Below, one piece after another: positions 1-8,099 of a DNA stretch of 38,291 nucleotides. Below the pieces are notes generated by a model. That model did no database searches. It was given only the letters and a program-made list of their open reading frames with translations, and had not been told where the DNA came from. The first letter of the stretch is position 1, and each line of letters opens with the position of its first letter. Source of the stretch: Nemertoderma westbladi (taxonomy: Eukaryota > Xenacoelomorpha > Nemertodermatida > Nemertodermatidae); assembly GCA_032718475.1 (NCBI GenBank), contig JAUCBJ010001655.1:1-38291 (forward strand), given 5' to 3'. Both the position numbers and the translations under genes were made by a program.

Positions 1-96
1 ACAGACAGACTGACTGACTGACAGACAATCGATATTTATATATATTAGACTAGAAAGCCTGTGGCCCTTCGGGCCACAGCTTTCTAGTGCACGTGC
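1..96 (+). mobile_element. 3' end of a SINE-like element with terminal hairpin
   Basis: The window opens inside a repeat made of GACA/GACT-type tetranucleotides, an AT-rich TATATATA stretch, and a strong hairpin at about 51-90. The stem pairs CTAGAAAGC...TGTGGCCC with GGGCCACAGCTTTCTAG around a TTC loop, with one bulged base. The same tail and hairpin recur at about 2785-2875, so this is the truncated 3' end of a dispersed element. The internal promoter half lies outside the window or is absent. Family name not recognised. Confidence 0.55.
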
Positions 97-179
97 AGAT
101 GATATATGAATATGTGTGGAAGATTGGAGAACTGCATACGGAACAGACACCATCATTAAATAAAACACCACCCCCATAA

Positions 180-2030
180 GAGATAACTTTCAAGTTTCAA
201 CTTTAGTCAGATTGTAAATAACAAAATTTCCAGAAAATGATCACTTTCAGATCCACCCTCTACCTGCGGACTGGTGAAATGCAGACGGCGCTGCAGTTTG
301 GTAAAGGTGGGGTTTATGGTGAAGTAAAATGCCTGCCTTTCAAGTTTCAGCTTAAACAGATTGTAAATAACAAAATTGGTGTAGATGTTCACATTCAGAC
401 TTCTAGCGGTAGACTGAAGAACTGTAGACGACTCTGGGACTCCGTAAAGATACAGAATATGCTGCAGTAGATTCCTGCCAAGTTTCAGCTCAAAGGGATT
501 AAAGAGAACCAATTGGGATGAGGTGTTCACTATCAGACAATTCGCCCTCTAGCGGCAGATAGGGGAACTGTATACAACTCTGCGACTCCGTAAAGGTAGA
601 GCCTATGCTGTAGTAGATGCCTACCAAGTTTCAGTCTAAACCGTTTGTAAATAACAAAGTTGGAGAAGATGTTAATTTTCAGACATTTCACCCTCTAGCG
701 GTAGACTGGGGAAGTGTATAGGACTCTGCAACTCCGTAAAGATAGAGCCTAGGATGTAGTAGATACCTGCCAAGTTTCAGCTCAAAAGGATTAAAAAGAA
801 CCAAATGGGATGAGGTTTTCACTATCAGACAATTCGCCCTCTTGCGTCTGACTGTGGAACTGTAGACGACTCTACTACTCCGCAAAGATATAGCCTATGC
901 TATAGTAGATGCCTACCAAGTTTCAGTCTAAAAGGATTGTAAATAACAAAGTTGGAGAAGATGTTAACTTTCATACATTTCGCCCTCTAGCGGCAGACGC
1001 GGGTACTGTAGACAACTCTGCGCGACTCAGTAAAGATATAGCCTATGCTGTAGTAGATGCCTACCAAGTTCAGTCTAAATGGATTATAAATAACAAAGTT
1101 GGAGAAGATGTTAACTTGCAGACATTTCGCCCTCTAGCGGTAGACTGGGAAATTGTAGACGACTTTGCGACTCAGTAAAGATTCAGCCTATGCTGTAGTA
1201 GATGCCTACCAAGTTTCAGTCTAAACCGTTTGTAAATAACAAAGTTGGAGAAGATGTTAATCTCTCAGACATTTCAGCCCTCTAGCGGTAGACTGGGGAA
1301 GTGTATAGGACTCTGCAACTCCGTAAAGATAGAGCCTAGGATGTAGTAGATACCTGCCAAGTTTCAGCTCAAAAGGATTAAAAAGAACCAAATGGGATGA
1401 GGTTTTCACTATCAGACAATTCGCCCTCTTGCGTCTGACTGTGGAACTGTAGACGACTCTACTACTCCGCAAAGATATAGCCTATGCTATAGTAGATGCC
1501 TACCAAGTTTCAGTCTAAAAGGATTGTAAATAACAAAGTTGGAGAAGATGTTAACTTTCATACATTTCGCCCTCTAGCGGCAGACGCGGGTACTGTAGAC
1601 AACTCTGCGCGACTCAGTAAAGATATAGCCTATGCTGTAGTAGATGCCTACCAAGTTCAGTCTAAATGGATTATAAATAACAAAGTTGGAGAAGATGTTA
1701 ACTTGCAGACATTTCGCCCTCTAGCGGTAGACTGGGAAATTGTAGACGACTTTGCGACTCAGTAAAGATTCAGCCTATGCTGTAGTAGATGCCTACCAAG
1801 TTTCAGTCAAAACGGATTGTAAATAATAAAGTTGGAGAAGATGTTATCTCTCAGACATTTAGCACTCTAACGGTAGACTGGGGAACTGTAGACCACCCAG
1901 TGACTCCGGAAATATACAGCCTATGCTGCAGTATATAGCTACCAAGTTTCAGCTCAAAAGCATTAAAAACAACCCAATAAGATCAGGTTTTCACTATCGG
2001 ATAATTCGCCCTCTAGCGGCAGACGGGGGA
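180..2030. repeat. 147-bp tandem repeat array A with CTCF-like motifs
   Basis: About 12 diverged units, each containing a core read CGCCCTCTAGCGGCAG or a variant on the plus strand. Cores start near 543, 689, 835, 981, 1128, 1276, 1422, 1568, 1715 and 2007, with a degraded one near 1860, so the period is 145-148 bp. Other shared pieces are a CAAGTTTCAG block and a GTAGTAGATGCCTACC block. Four units form a 587-bp higher-order block: 604-1190 is almost identical to 1191-1777. The reverse complement of the core resembles the CTCF consensus. Short open frames here repeat with the units and are not genes. Confidence 0.85.
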
Positions 2031-2117
2031 ACTTCAGACGGCTCTGAGTATTACGTTGCAACGAGTTAGGGCGAGACCTATCTAACGAGCTATAGTAAGC
2101 GAGATTTCATCGAGATT
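2007..2117 (+). mobile_element. 5' part of the SINE-like element, truncated
   Basis: From the last 147-bp-type core into GAGTATTACGTTGCAACGAG and TTTCATCGAGAT, this stretch matches 2641-2750 nearly base for base, then diverges before the GACA tail. It is a truncated copy of the same element. Its 5' end shares the CCCTCTAGCGGCAGAC motif with the 147-bp repeat, which links the two families. Confidence 0.5.
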
Positions 2118-2640
2118 AGATGTATAATATTAGATAACATAATAATACAGTAAGTATAGGCCTATAGAAATAATTATTTTTACTTTTAATATTCATAACA
2201 GTAAAACAAAAATGTTATAAACCTCTCCTTCCATGCAGCCAATGATTGAGAAAGCAGAATTACTACAACCCAAACCCACCCCAATCAACTCTCCAGCCTG
2301 CTTGCTCCTTATCTGTGCCCAGCCAGCTAGCTGCGAGTTCAATAATTACCTTAAGGTTGCTACAGAAAACAATCCTTCCCTATTCAATAACAATAGGCCA
2401 ATTCGATCGTGCTTGGCGAATATGACATATTTATACACTATTTGTTTTTTAATCAATAAATAATCATACATATTTATATTAAACACTCGAATAAAATAAA
2501 TACTTTGTGAGAATGGGACACGGCGAATCTACCCATGTTAATTTTATACCAGGTGGGATAAATGTTAGCCCTCTAAATCATTAATTACCGATAGAAGAAC
2601 CGAAATAATTCGATAAATTTCGCCCGAAAATCACGAAAAT
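2118..2640. other. AT-rich unique stretch, no supported gene
   Basis: Unique AT-rich sequence between two SINE-like copies. A 76-codon open frame at 2233-2463 (plus) starts with ATG and ends in an AATAAATAA string. The protein is not recognisable, has no domain or signal peptide that I can see, and lies in repeat-rich DNA. I regard it as chance, with a small possibility of a last exon. Confidence 0.4.
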
Positions 2641-2876
2641 CGCCCTCTAGCGGCAGACGGGCGAACTTCAGACGACTCTGAGTATTACGTTGCAACGAGT
2701 TAGGGCGAGACCTTTCTAACGAGCTATAGCAAGCGAGATTTCATCGAGATGGGTTCGATTGTATAGCCGATGACAAACACACAGACAGACTGACTGACTG
2801 ACAGACAATCGATATTTATATATATTAGATAGACTAGAAAGCCAGTGGCCCTTCGGGCCACGGCTTTCTAGTTCAC
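2641..2876 (+). mobile_element. Full-looking SINE-like element
   Basis: Starts with CGCCCTCTAGCGGCAG, continues through the GAGTATTACGTTGCAACGAG block, has a GGGTTCGATTGTA segment near 2751 that resembles a Pol III B box, then GACA/GACT repeats, TATATATA, and a terminal hairpin (about 2834-2873) around GTGGCCC-TTC-GGGCCAC. No convincing A box was found, so a tRNA origin is only a suggestion. It encodes no protein. Confidence 0.55.
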
Positions 2877-2935
2877 AAGCCTATTCACCATTCCAAACAT
2901 TAATTAATTAATTAAATTAACAAAACTTCATATGA

Positions 2936-2953
2936 TTGAGAGTGTTCTCTCAA
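2936..2953. other. Short hairpin in spacer 2877-3110
   Basis: TTGAGAG and CTCTCAA flank a TGTT loop. This is the only distinctive structure in the AT-rich spacer between the SINE-like element and the second 147-bp array. No function can be assigned. Confidence 0.35.
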
Positions 2954-2999
2954 ACAAAAGGACTGATGCTGTTTTACTTTTCAGATATCTACACTGGTC

Positions 3000-4480
3000 A
3001 ACGTCCTTCACATAGATGCAGCCTTATGATGTAGTACAGTAGACCTCTGACAATTATCAGCGTAAAAGCATTTTTAATAAATAAATGTGAGAATGTTTTT
3101 ACTTTTCAGATTCAGATATTTCGCACCCTAGCAGTAGACTGGAAATCCGGAGACTGGTTAGCGTCCTCCCCTCTCCCCATACAAACAGCCTATGGTCAAG
3201 CATACCTTTCCCAAGTATAAGCAAAAAAGCATTAGAAACAACGAAATGGGAGAAGGATTTCACTTGAGACATTTCACCCTCTAGCGGCAGACTGAGAAAT
3301 TGCAGATTGGTCAGAGTTTTCCACAAACACGCAGTCTATGGTGTAGTAGACCTCTGACAATTATCAGCCTAAAAGCATTAGAAACAACGAAACGGGATAA
3401 GGTTTTCACTTTCAGACATTTCGCCCCCTAGCGGCCGAATGGATAACTGCAGTTTGTTCGGCGTCTTACCTAGACACACACCCTATGGTGTACTACACAT
3501 CTGGCAAGTGTCAGCCTGAAAGCATATTAATAACGAAATGGGATAAGGTTTTCACTTTCCGACATTTGGCCCCCTAGCGGTAGACTGGATAAATGCAGAC
3601 TGCTTCTAGCTCCTCCCCAAACACACAGTCTATGGTGTAGTAGACCTCTGTCGAGTATCAGCAAAAAAGCATTATAAACAATGAAATGCATAAAGGTTTT
3701 CACTTTCAGACATTGCGCCCCCTAGCGGCAGACAGAGCTATTGCAAATTGGTCTTAGTTCTCCACAACCACGCAGTCTTTGATGTAGTAGACCTCTGACA
3801 AGTTTCAGCCTAAAAACATTATAAACATCAAAATGGGATAAGGTTTTCACGTTCAGACATTTCGCCCCCTAGCGGCCAAATGGAGAACTGCAGTTTGTTC
3901 GGCGTCTTACCTAGACACACACCCTATGGTGTAATACACATCTGCCAAGTGTCAGCCTAAAAGCATTATTAATAACGAAATGGGATAAGGTTTTCACTTT
4001 CAGACATTTGGCCCCTTATCGGTAGACTGGATAAATGCAGACTGCTTCTAGCTCCTCCCCAAACACACAGTCTTGGTGTAGTAGACCTCTGCCAAGTATC
4101 AGCAAAAAAGCAGTATAAACAACGAAATGGGTGACGGTTTTCACTTTCAGACATTGCGCCCCCTACCGGCAGACAGAGGAATTGCAGATTATTCAGAGTT
4201 CTCTACAAACACGCAGTCTATGGTGTAGTCGACTTATGCCAAGTATCAGCAAAAAAGCATTATAAACAACGAAATGGGATAAGGTTTTCACTTTCAGATA
4301 TTGCTCCCCCTAGCGGCAGACTGGGGAATTGCAGATTGGTCAGCATCCTCCGAAAACACACAGCCTATGGTGTAGTAGACCTCTGCCACGTATCAGCTAA
4401 AAGGCATTAATAATAACGAAATGGGAGAAGGTTTTCGGTTTCTGACATTTCGCCCCCTGGCGGCAGACTGGAGAACTGCA
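3000..4480. repeat. 147-bp tandem repeat array B with CTCF-like motifs
   Basis: Related to array A but with the stronger core CGCCCCCTAGCGGCAG. Cores start near 3122, 3275, 3422, 3568, 3716, 3863, 4010, 4157, 4304 and 4451, so spacing is 146-148 bp for nearly all. Each unit also carries an ACGAAATGGGATAAGG block just before the core and a CTATGGTGTAGTAGACCTCT block after it. A three-unit higher-order copy of about 441 bp is visible (3418-3700 resembles 3859-4140). All cores face the same way. Short minus-strand open frames here are repeat by-products. Confidence 0.85.
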
Positions 4481-4563
4481 GATTGATCAGTGTCTTCCCA
4501 AACACACAGTCTATGGTCAGGAACGTATCTGCAAAGTATCATTTAGAACAGATTGAGTCTGAT

Positions 4564-4830
4564 GGTGCAACCGCTGTTATATAGTTTCCTACAGAATGAA
4601 CTGCTAGGCCTACTGCGCTACCGGTACCAAATTCACGAAATCTGCATTCACGCAAACAAACGCGTAAAATAAGACTCGAGATAGCGACAGTGCACGTGCT
4701 CGTGACGAGAGCTTTCGTTCGATGTATCGCGAGCTCCGATTGGTGCTTGTGTGTAGAAACGTATAGCTTGGACAGACAAACAGACAGACAGACACATGAT
4801 ATTTATATATATAGATAGAAGATATAGATA
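4564..4830. mobile_element. SINE-like composite with GACA tail
   Basis: The minus strand at 4620-4609 reads TAGCGCAGTAGG, a good Pol III A-box match. At 4572-4564 it reads GGTTGCACC, a weak B-box-like segment 36 bp further on, so a tRNA-derived head on the minus strand is possible. On the plus strand, 4770-4820 has the GACAGACA...ATATTTATATATATAGATAG tail typical of the other elements here. The two halves point in opposite directions, so this is probably two nested fragments. Confidence 0.35.
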
Positions 4831-5173
4831 AATGGCCCGCAGCGGAAGCAAATACATGCGAAATTCGAATGCCCATATCTCAGCTATTTCCTAACCAAAT
4901 TCAAATATTTTCACATATTTGATATTTGGAATCCTTGCATGTCCAGCTTTCCAACTGCGGTGTAACTGATGCAATTTCGTCGGAGACACCTTTTTTAAAT
5001 GCTTGTAGCTAAAGAATGAAAGCAAAAATAAAAAAATTCTGGCTCACCCACTAAGGAGGAGGGAGATGAAACTATCTTTATTTCAAATTTCGTGTAATCT
5101 CATTAAGATTTATAGAAAAATTTGGGGGGGGGGGGGCAGGTACCTGAATAACGACACTATATTCTGGGCCATT
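4831..5173. other. AT-rich spacer with 13-base poly-G tract
   Basis: No gene is visible. The only notable feature is a run of 13 G at 5124-5136, one of three long plus-strand G runs in the window (others at 16103-16132 and 30220-30244). Confidence 0.5.
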
Positions 5174-5704
5174 GTGTAGCTTGTATGACTATTTTTGAAA
5201 TTTAAAAAATACGGAAATTTTTCTATTTTCGTTATTGGTAAGTGTAAGGTATTTAACAGATGTTTTTATGGTAGCTAGTGATTTTTTTTACTAGCTAGTA
5301 TTTTTTGAAATGATATAAAAATGTGAAAACATTGATATTTCAGGTTTAAACTGTTGCAGAATATATTAATGACCAAAAATGTTGTGTTATAACAGTTTAC
5401 AGTGTATATTATTATTTTTTTTATTTTGTTTACATTTTCACAAAACACTAGCAAGTAAAAAAAACACTAGCAACCATAAAAAAAATATCTACTAACTAAG
5501 ATTGTAGAACATTCACCAATACAAAAAAAAACTCAAAAACAATATTTCTATTTTTTTTTCAAATATACTAGCTAGTAAAAAAACACTATTGTAGCTACCA
5601 TTAAAAAAATATATCTACTAAGGTTCTAGAACATTCAACAATGAAAAAAAAATCAAAAATAGAAAAAAAAAATCAATTTTAAAAAATGGTCACACAAGCT
5701 ATAC
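5174..5704. mobile_element. 531-bp fold-back (MITE-like) element
   Basis: The ends are inverted copies: GTGTAGCTTGTATGAC at 5174-5189 and GTCACACAAGCTATAC at 5689-5704. Homology continues inward for most of each arm, for example TATGGTAGCTAGTG near 5268 against GTAGCTACCAT near 5591, so the whole element can fold into one long imperfect hairpin. The right side holds two tandem versions of a TAGTAAAAAAACACTA-type block. There is no coding capacity. Family and target-site duplication could not be assigned. Confidence 0.65.
5624..5636. promoter_or_regulatory. Three-unit heat-shock-element match
   Basis: TTCTAGAACATTC is TTC-nn-GAA-nn-TTC, a perfect three-box match to the heat shock factor consensus. 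It sits in the right arm of the fold-back element, about 1.6 kb upstream of the Ser/Asp-rich gene. Whether it is bound is unknown. Confidence 0.3.
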
Positions 5705-6104
5705 CAGTGCCGTGAACACCCACTGCGCTAAGAGAAAGCTTATCTGCCAAGGCAGTCAGCTCACCTTGTCGCATTGGGGACCCGAGTGTTAGGGTGTTTA
5801 CTGAGGCTAGTCTAGTGACTTGCCTCAGATTAACCAATGGCTTTGTTGGTCGGGGTGGAACATGAGAGTAGCCTCCAACTCCAGAATCCCTCTCCCCCTC
5901 ACAATCTGGCCTCCCTGGTGACCCAGGGTTTGGGCCAGAAAGGTCACCAGGAAAGGGACTCAAAGAATTGTTGGCTTCTCTCTCACCAGTAGGGGGTGAG
6001 ACAGGCAGCCGGTCAGGAGATAACTGACGCCTGGGAGGCCGATTGTGTCCGGTAATTCCACTGGCCTCTAGTGGCCGGACCTCCGCATTACTAATGTAAT
6101 CCAT
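5679..6104 (-). pseudogene. Possible non-LTR retrotransposon ORF fragment
   Basis: A 141-codon frame beginning at an ATG at 6104. It is clearly more GC-rich than its surroundings, Pro/Gly/Arg-rich over the first ~90 residues, then RLASVNTLTLGSPMRQGELT followed by a short hydrophobic strand. That segment resembles the start of the AP-endonuclease domain of LINE ORF2 proteins (a beta strand, then a helix beginning R..EL..LAD). The catalytic Glu expected after the second strand is not evident. The last codons and the stop lie inside the inverted repeat of the fold-back element, so the frame is cut there. It could instead be an exon of an unknown gene. Confidence 0.3.
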
Positions 6105-6107
6105 AGT

Positions 6108-6138
6108 GGGGGGTTGGGGGGTTGGGGGGTTGGGGGGG
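6108..6138 (+). other. G-quadruplex-type tract
   Basis: Four G runs of 6, 6, 6 and 7 bases separated by TT, a textbook pattern for an intramolecular G-quadruplex. The minus strand is the matching C-rich i-motif pattern. It lies immediately upstream of the ATG of the minus-strand frame at 5679-6104. Confidence 0.7.
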
Positions 6139-6146
6139 TTAACCAA

Positions 6147-6523
6147 TGACGGCGTGTTGTAATGTCCGCTAAGGGGACATTACTTAACTGAATAACACCA
6201 ATGCAATACTAAATGTACAGGCCAATACAATGCTGCAATGTCCTCTAAAGTTGCAAAGTGATAAATAACAACACGCTGTTAATACTAACGGCGTTGAGTA
6301 ATGTTACAATTTTGGAATAAATTTAATTACAATTTGCAGTGAAAATAGACGTGAGAATAATAATCATTTTGCTCTAAAATGTGTATAGTTTACTAGCTAC
6401 TACTTTTTAATGTTAGTAGCTAGTAATTAATATCTATAGCTACAATTTTTATTAGGTTTCTGAGTTATATACGTAATTTTTTTTACTCTACAAATTTGTA
6501 TTGTTCTTTAATTGAGTGTATAA
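6147..6523. other. AT-rich spacer with small inverted repeats
   Basis: No gene visible. AATGTCC...GGACATT near 6160-6182 can form a 7-bp stem, and GTGTTG/CAACAC-type repeats recur up to 6290. These may be remnants of another inverted-repeat transposon. Confidence 0.35.
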
Positions 6524-6926
6524 TTTCCATAAAGGCGTTCCTTCCTTCCTTACGCATCTGGCGTCGCCAGAGATATCCGATCACCTTTATTCTAGAACAT
6601 TTGGTACATGTTCTATAACATTCAATATATGTTCTAGAACTCTTATCAATAGAAAAAAAACAGGCAAAATAGCATAAAAAATAATAAAATTAAAATTTTT
6701 TCTTAATAATTTTCTTTTAATTAATAAATTATTTTCTCGAAATTCATAATTAAAATGTTCTAGAACTTTTTTCAAAGTTCTAGAACACTCAATATACGTT
6801 CTAGAACATTTATGAAGAAACAAAACTGACAAAAAAGCATGACAATTTGTTGAAAAAAAAAACAACGAAAATGTTGGCAAGGGCGGAAATGTTCCCGTTG
6901 ATTGTTTAACGCCTTTTCTATGGAAG
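6524..6926. mobile_element. 403-bp inverted-repeat element with TTCTAGAA copies
   Basis: TTTCCATAAAGGCGTT at 6524-6539 and AACGCCTTTTCTATGGAAG at 6908-6926 are imperfect terminal inverted repeats. Inside are CTGGCGTCGCCAG (palindrome near 6558) and two direct copies of a ~170-bp AT-rich block carrying GTTCTAGAAC palindromes and runs of A. No coding capacity. Probably a non-autonomous DNA transposon. Confidence 0.5.
6590..6806. promoter_or_regulatory. Cluster of heat-shock-element cores (TTCTAGAA)
   Basis: TTCTAGAA, two inverted boxes of the heat shock factor site, occurs at 6590, 6632, 6758, 6778 and 6799, with a degraded copy near 6611. The cluster is 350-570 bp upstream of the TATA box of the next gene. 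The copies belong to a transposon-like repeat, so regulation is an inference from motif and position only. Confidence 0.3.
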
Positions 6927-7155
6927 GAGTTAAAATAATGTTCTATCTAAATATAATGTATTTCTGTCACCTCATAGTGATTATTTTCTAGAATATTTAT
7001 GCACTAGTATTGATTGTGACAATAATAAGGAACAATTTTAGCATAGAATTTAGAGTTATTTGCATGGCTAAAATTTTTATTTTTTAATGGAAGGCTTTTT
7101 TGTCTGATTTAAAGTTCAATTATACATATCGACGTTCCAAAGAGTATAGCTGTTT

Positions 7156-7163
7156 TATAAATA
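7156..7163 (+). promoter_or_regulatory. TATA box of the Ser/Asp-rich gene
   Basis: TATAAATA, 47 bp before the ATG at 7210. Initiation at the usual ~30 bp distance would leave a 5' leader of about 20-25 bases. An AG at 7184-7185 could alternatively be a splice acceptor. Confidence 0.45.
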
Positions 7164-7209
7164 CCGCGTAGATCTTGGGAAGTTCAGGTGGGCAAAAATA
7201 AAAACCAAG

Positions 7210-7743
7210 ATGTTTGGAGAACCCATACGTCTTTTCCATAAGTCATCGCCTCCCCGTAGTACAGTCCCAGAAATATATCACCGTCACCCCAGTAATGACT
7301 CCAGCAGTGATTCCAGCAGTGATTCCAGCAGTGACTCCATGAGTGATTCCAACTTTGAGTCGTACACAGCACCCGAGCCTGTGCCTTACCCGAAACCTCA
7401 CAGTAATGTCAACAAGAATGTGCTTCCCGCAAGTTATGGGAAATGGATGCGGCAAGTTGGGGCCAATAGAACCATTTCTATAAAGAAAAATAAGGTGCCT
7501 GCGGATTCTAGATCAAAGAATGTGGTTGATTCCATTAAACCCAGTAAGGTATCAGCCACTGGTAGACATAGACGTTCTTATACAGAAGACGATGACAAAC
7601 CTAAAAATACCTTCATTGTTAAAGGACCCCCCCAACATTTTGAAGGCGCTAGAGATGAGAGAATTCGGACGGACATTGAGTATTGTCAGTGCGTATGCCT
7701 GAAGCTTCCTGAGATTCCTAGCATCGAAAAGATCAGAAGATAA
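7210..7743 (+). CDS. Small Ser/Asp-rich protein, unknown function
   Basis: A 177-residue single-exon frame. The ATG has A at -3 and is preceded by a TATA box at 7156, and composition shifts from AT-rich flanks to balanced coding-like sequence. Residues 29-48 are a run of (Ser)3-Asp repeats encoded by a 12-bp tandem repeat; acidic serines of this kind are typical casein-kinase-2 targets. Residues 53-66 are Pro-rich. Residues 80-125 are basic (KWMRQVG, IKKNK, GRHRRS), followed by an acidic EDDD. The C-terminus has three Cys within CQCVC at 159-163 and ends EKIRR. There is no signal peptide, membrane segment or known domain. I do not recognise the family. The protein looks disordered. No AATAAA is near the stop, so a downstream exon is possible. 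Confidence 0.55.
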   Translation: MFGEPIRLFHKSSPPRSTVPEIYHRHPSNDSSSDSSSDSSSDSMSDSNFESYTAPEPVPYPKPHSNVNKNVLPASYGKWMRQVGANRTISIKKNKVPADSRSKNVVDSIKPSKVSATGRHRRSYTEDDDKPKNTFIVKGPPQHFEGARDERIRTDIEYCQCVCLKLPEIPSIEKIRR

Positions 7744-8099
7744 ACCATAACTCAATACTCTGTAACATTTTCTTTACCTAAAAGCACCCCTAAATATTCA
7801 TATAATATGTTGACTGATAATTGTAAACTAAACACTAAATCGACATTTTAGATTGCAAACAGTATGTACCGCAACATTGTAGTAATTGTAAGTAACTTAG
7901 TGATGTACTTTGAACTCGTAGTCAACAGTGCATTGAATATCTACATCTTATTGTGAATCCAATCTATGGGTCCTACCAAATTTCATAATTAAACCAGTTG
8001 ATATTAAGTTTAGTTGTGTTGTGTTGTCGTGGTGTGCAGATAGATAAATGGATTTAATTTCGTTAATCAGTATTTAAGGTACATATTCAGGGAAAGGAG
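7744..8099. other. 3' flank of the Ser/Asp-rich gene
   Basis: AT-rich unique sequence, presumably 3' UTR and intergenic DNA. No canonical AATAAA was seen; AATTAAA near 7988 is the nearest variant. A GTTGTGTTGTGTTGTCGTGG stretch lies near 8013. No gene. Confidence 0.35.

Noticed and set aside
2233-2463. 76-codon plus-strand gene
   Set aside because: No recognisable domain, AT-rich tail and no supporting signals except an AATAAA overlapping the stop; left as a note in the spacer entry.
4610-4876. Minus-strand frames of 69-88 codons with SVCLSVCPSYTF-type strings
   Set aside because: Translations of the GACA-type SINE-like tail and neighbouring AT-rich repeat.
6108-6138. Telomere repeat
   Set aside because: Only four G6-7 TT units and no animal TTAGGG pattern; treated as a G-quadruplex tract.
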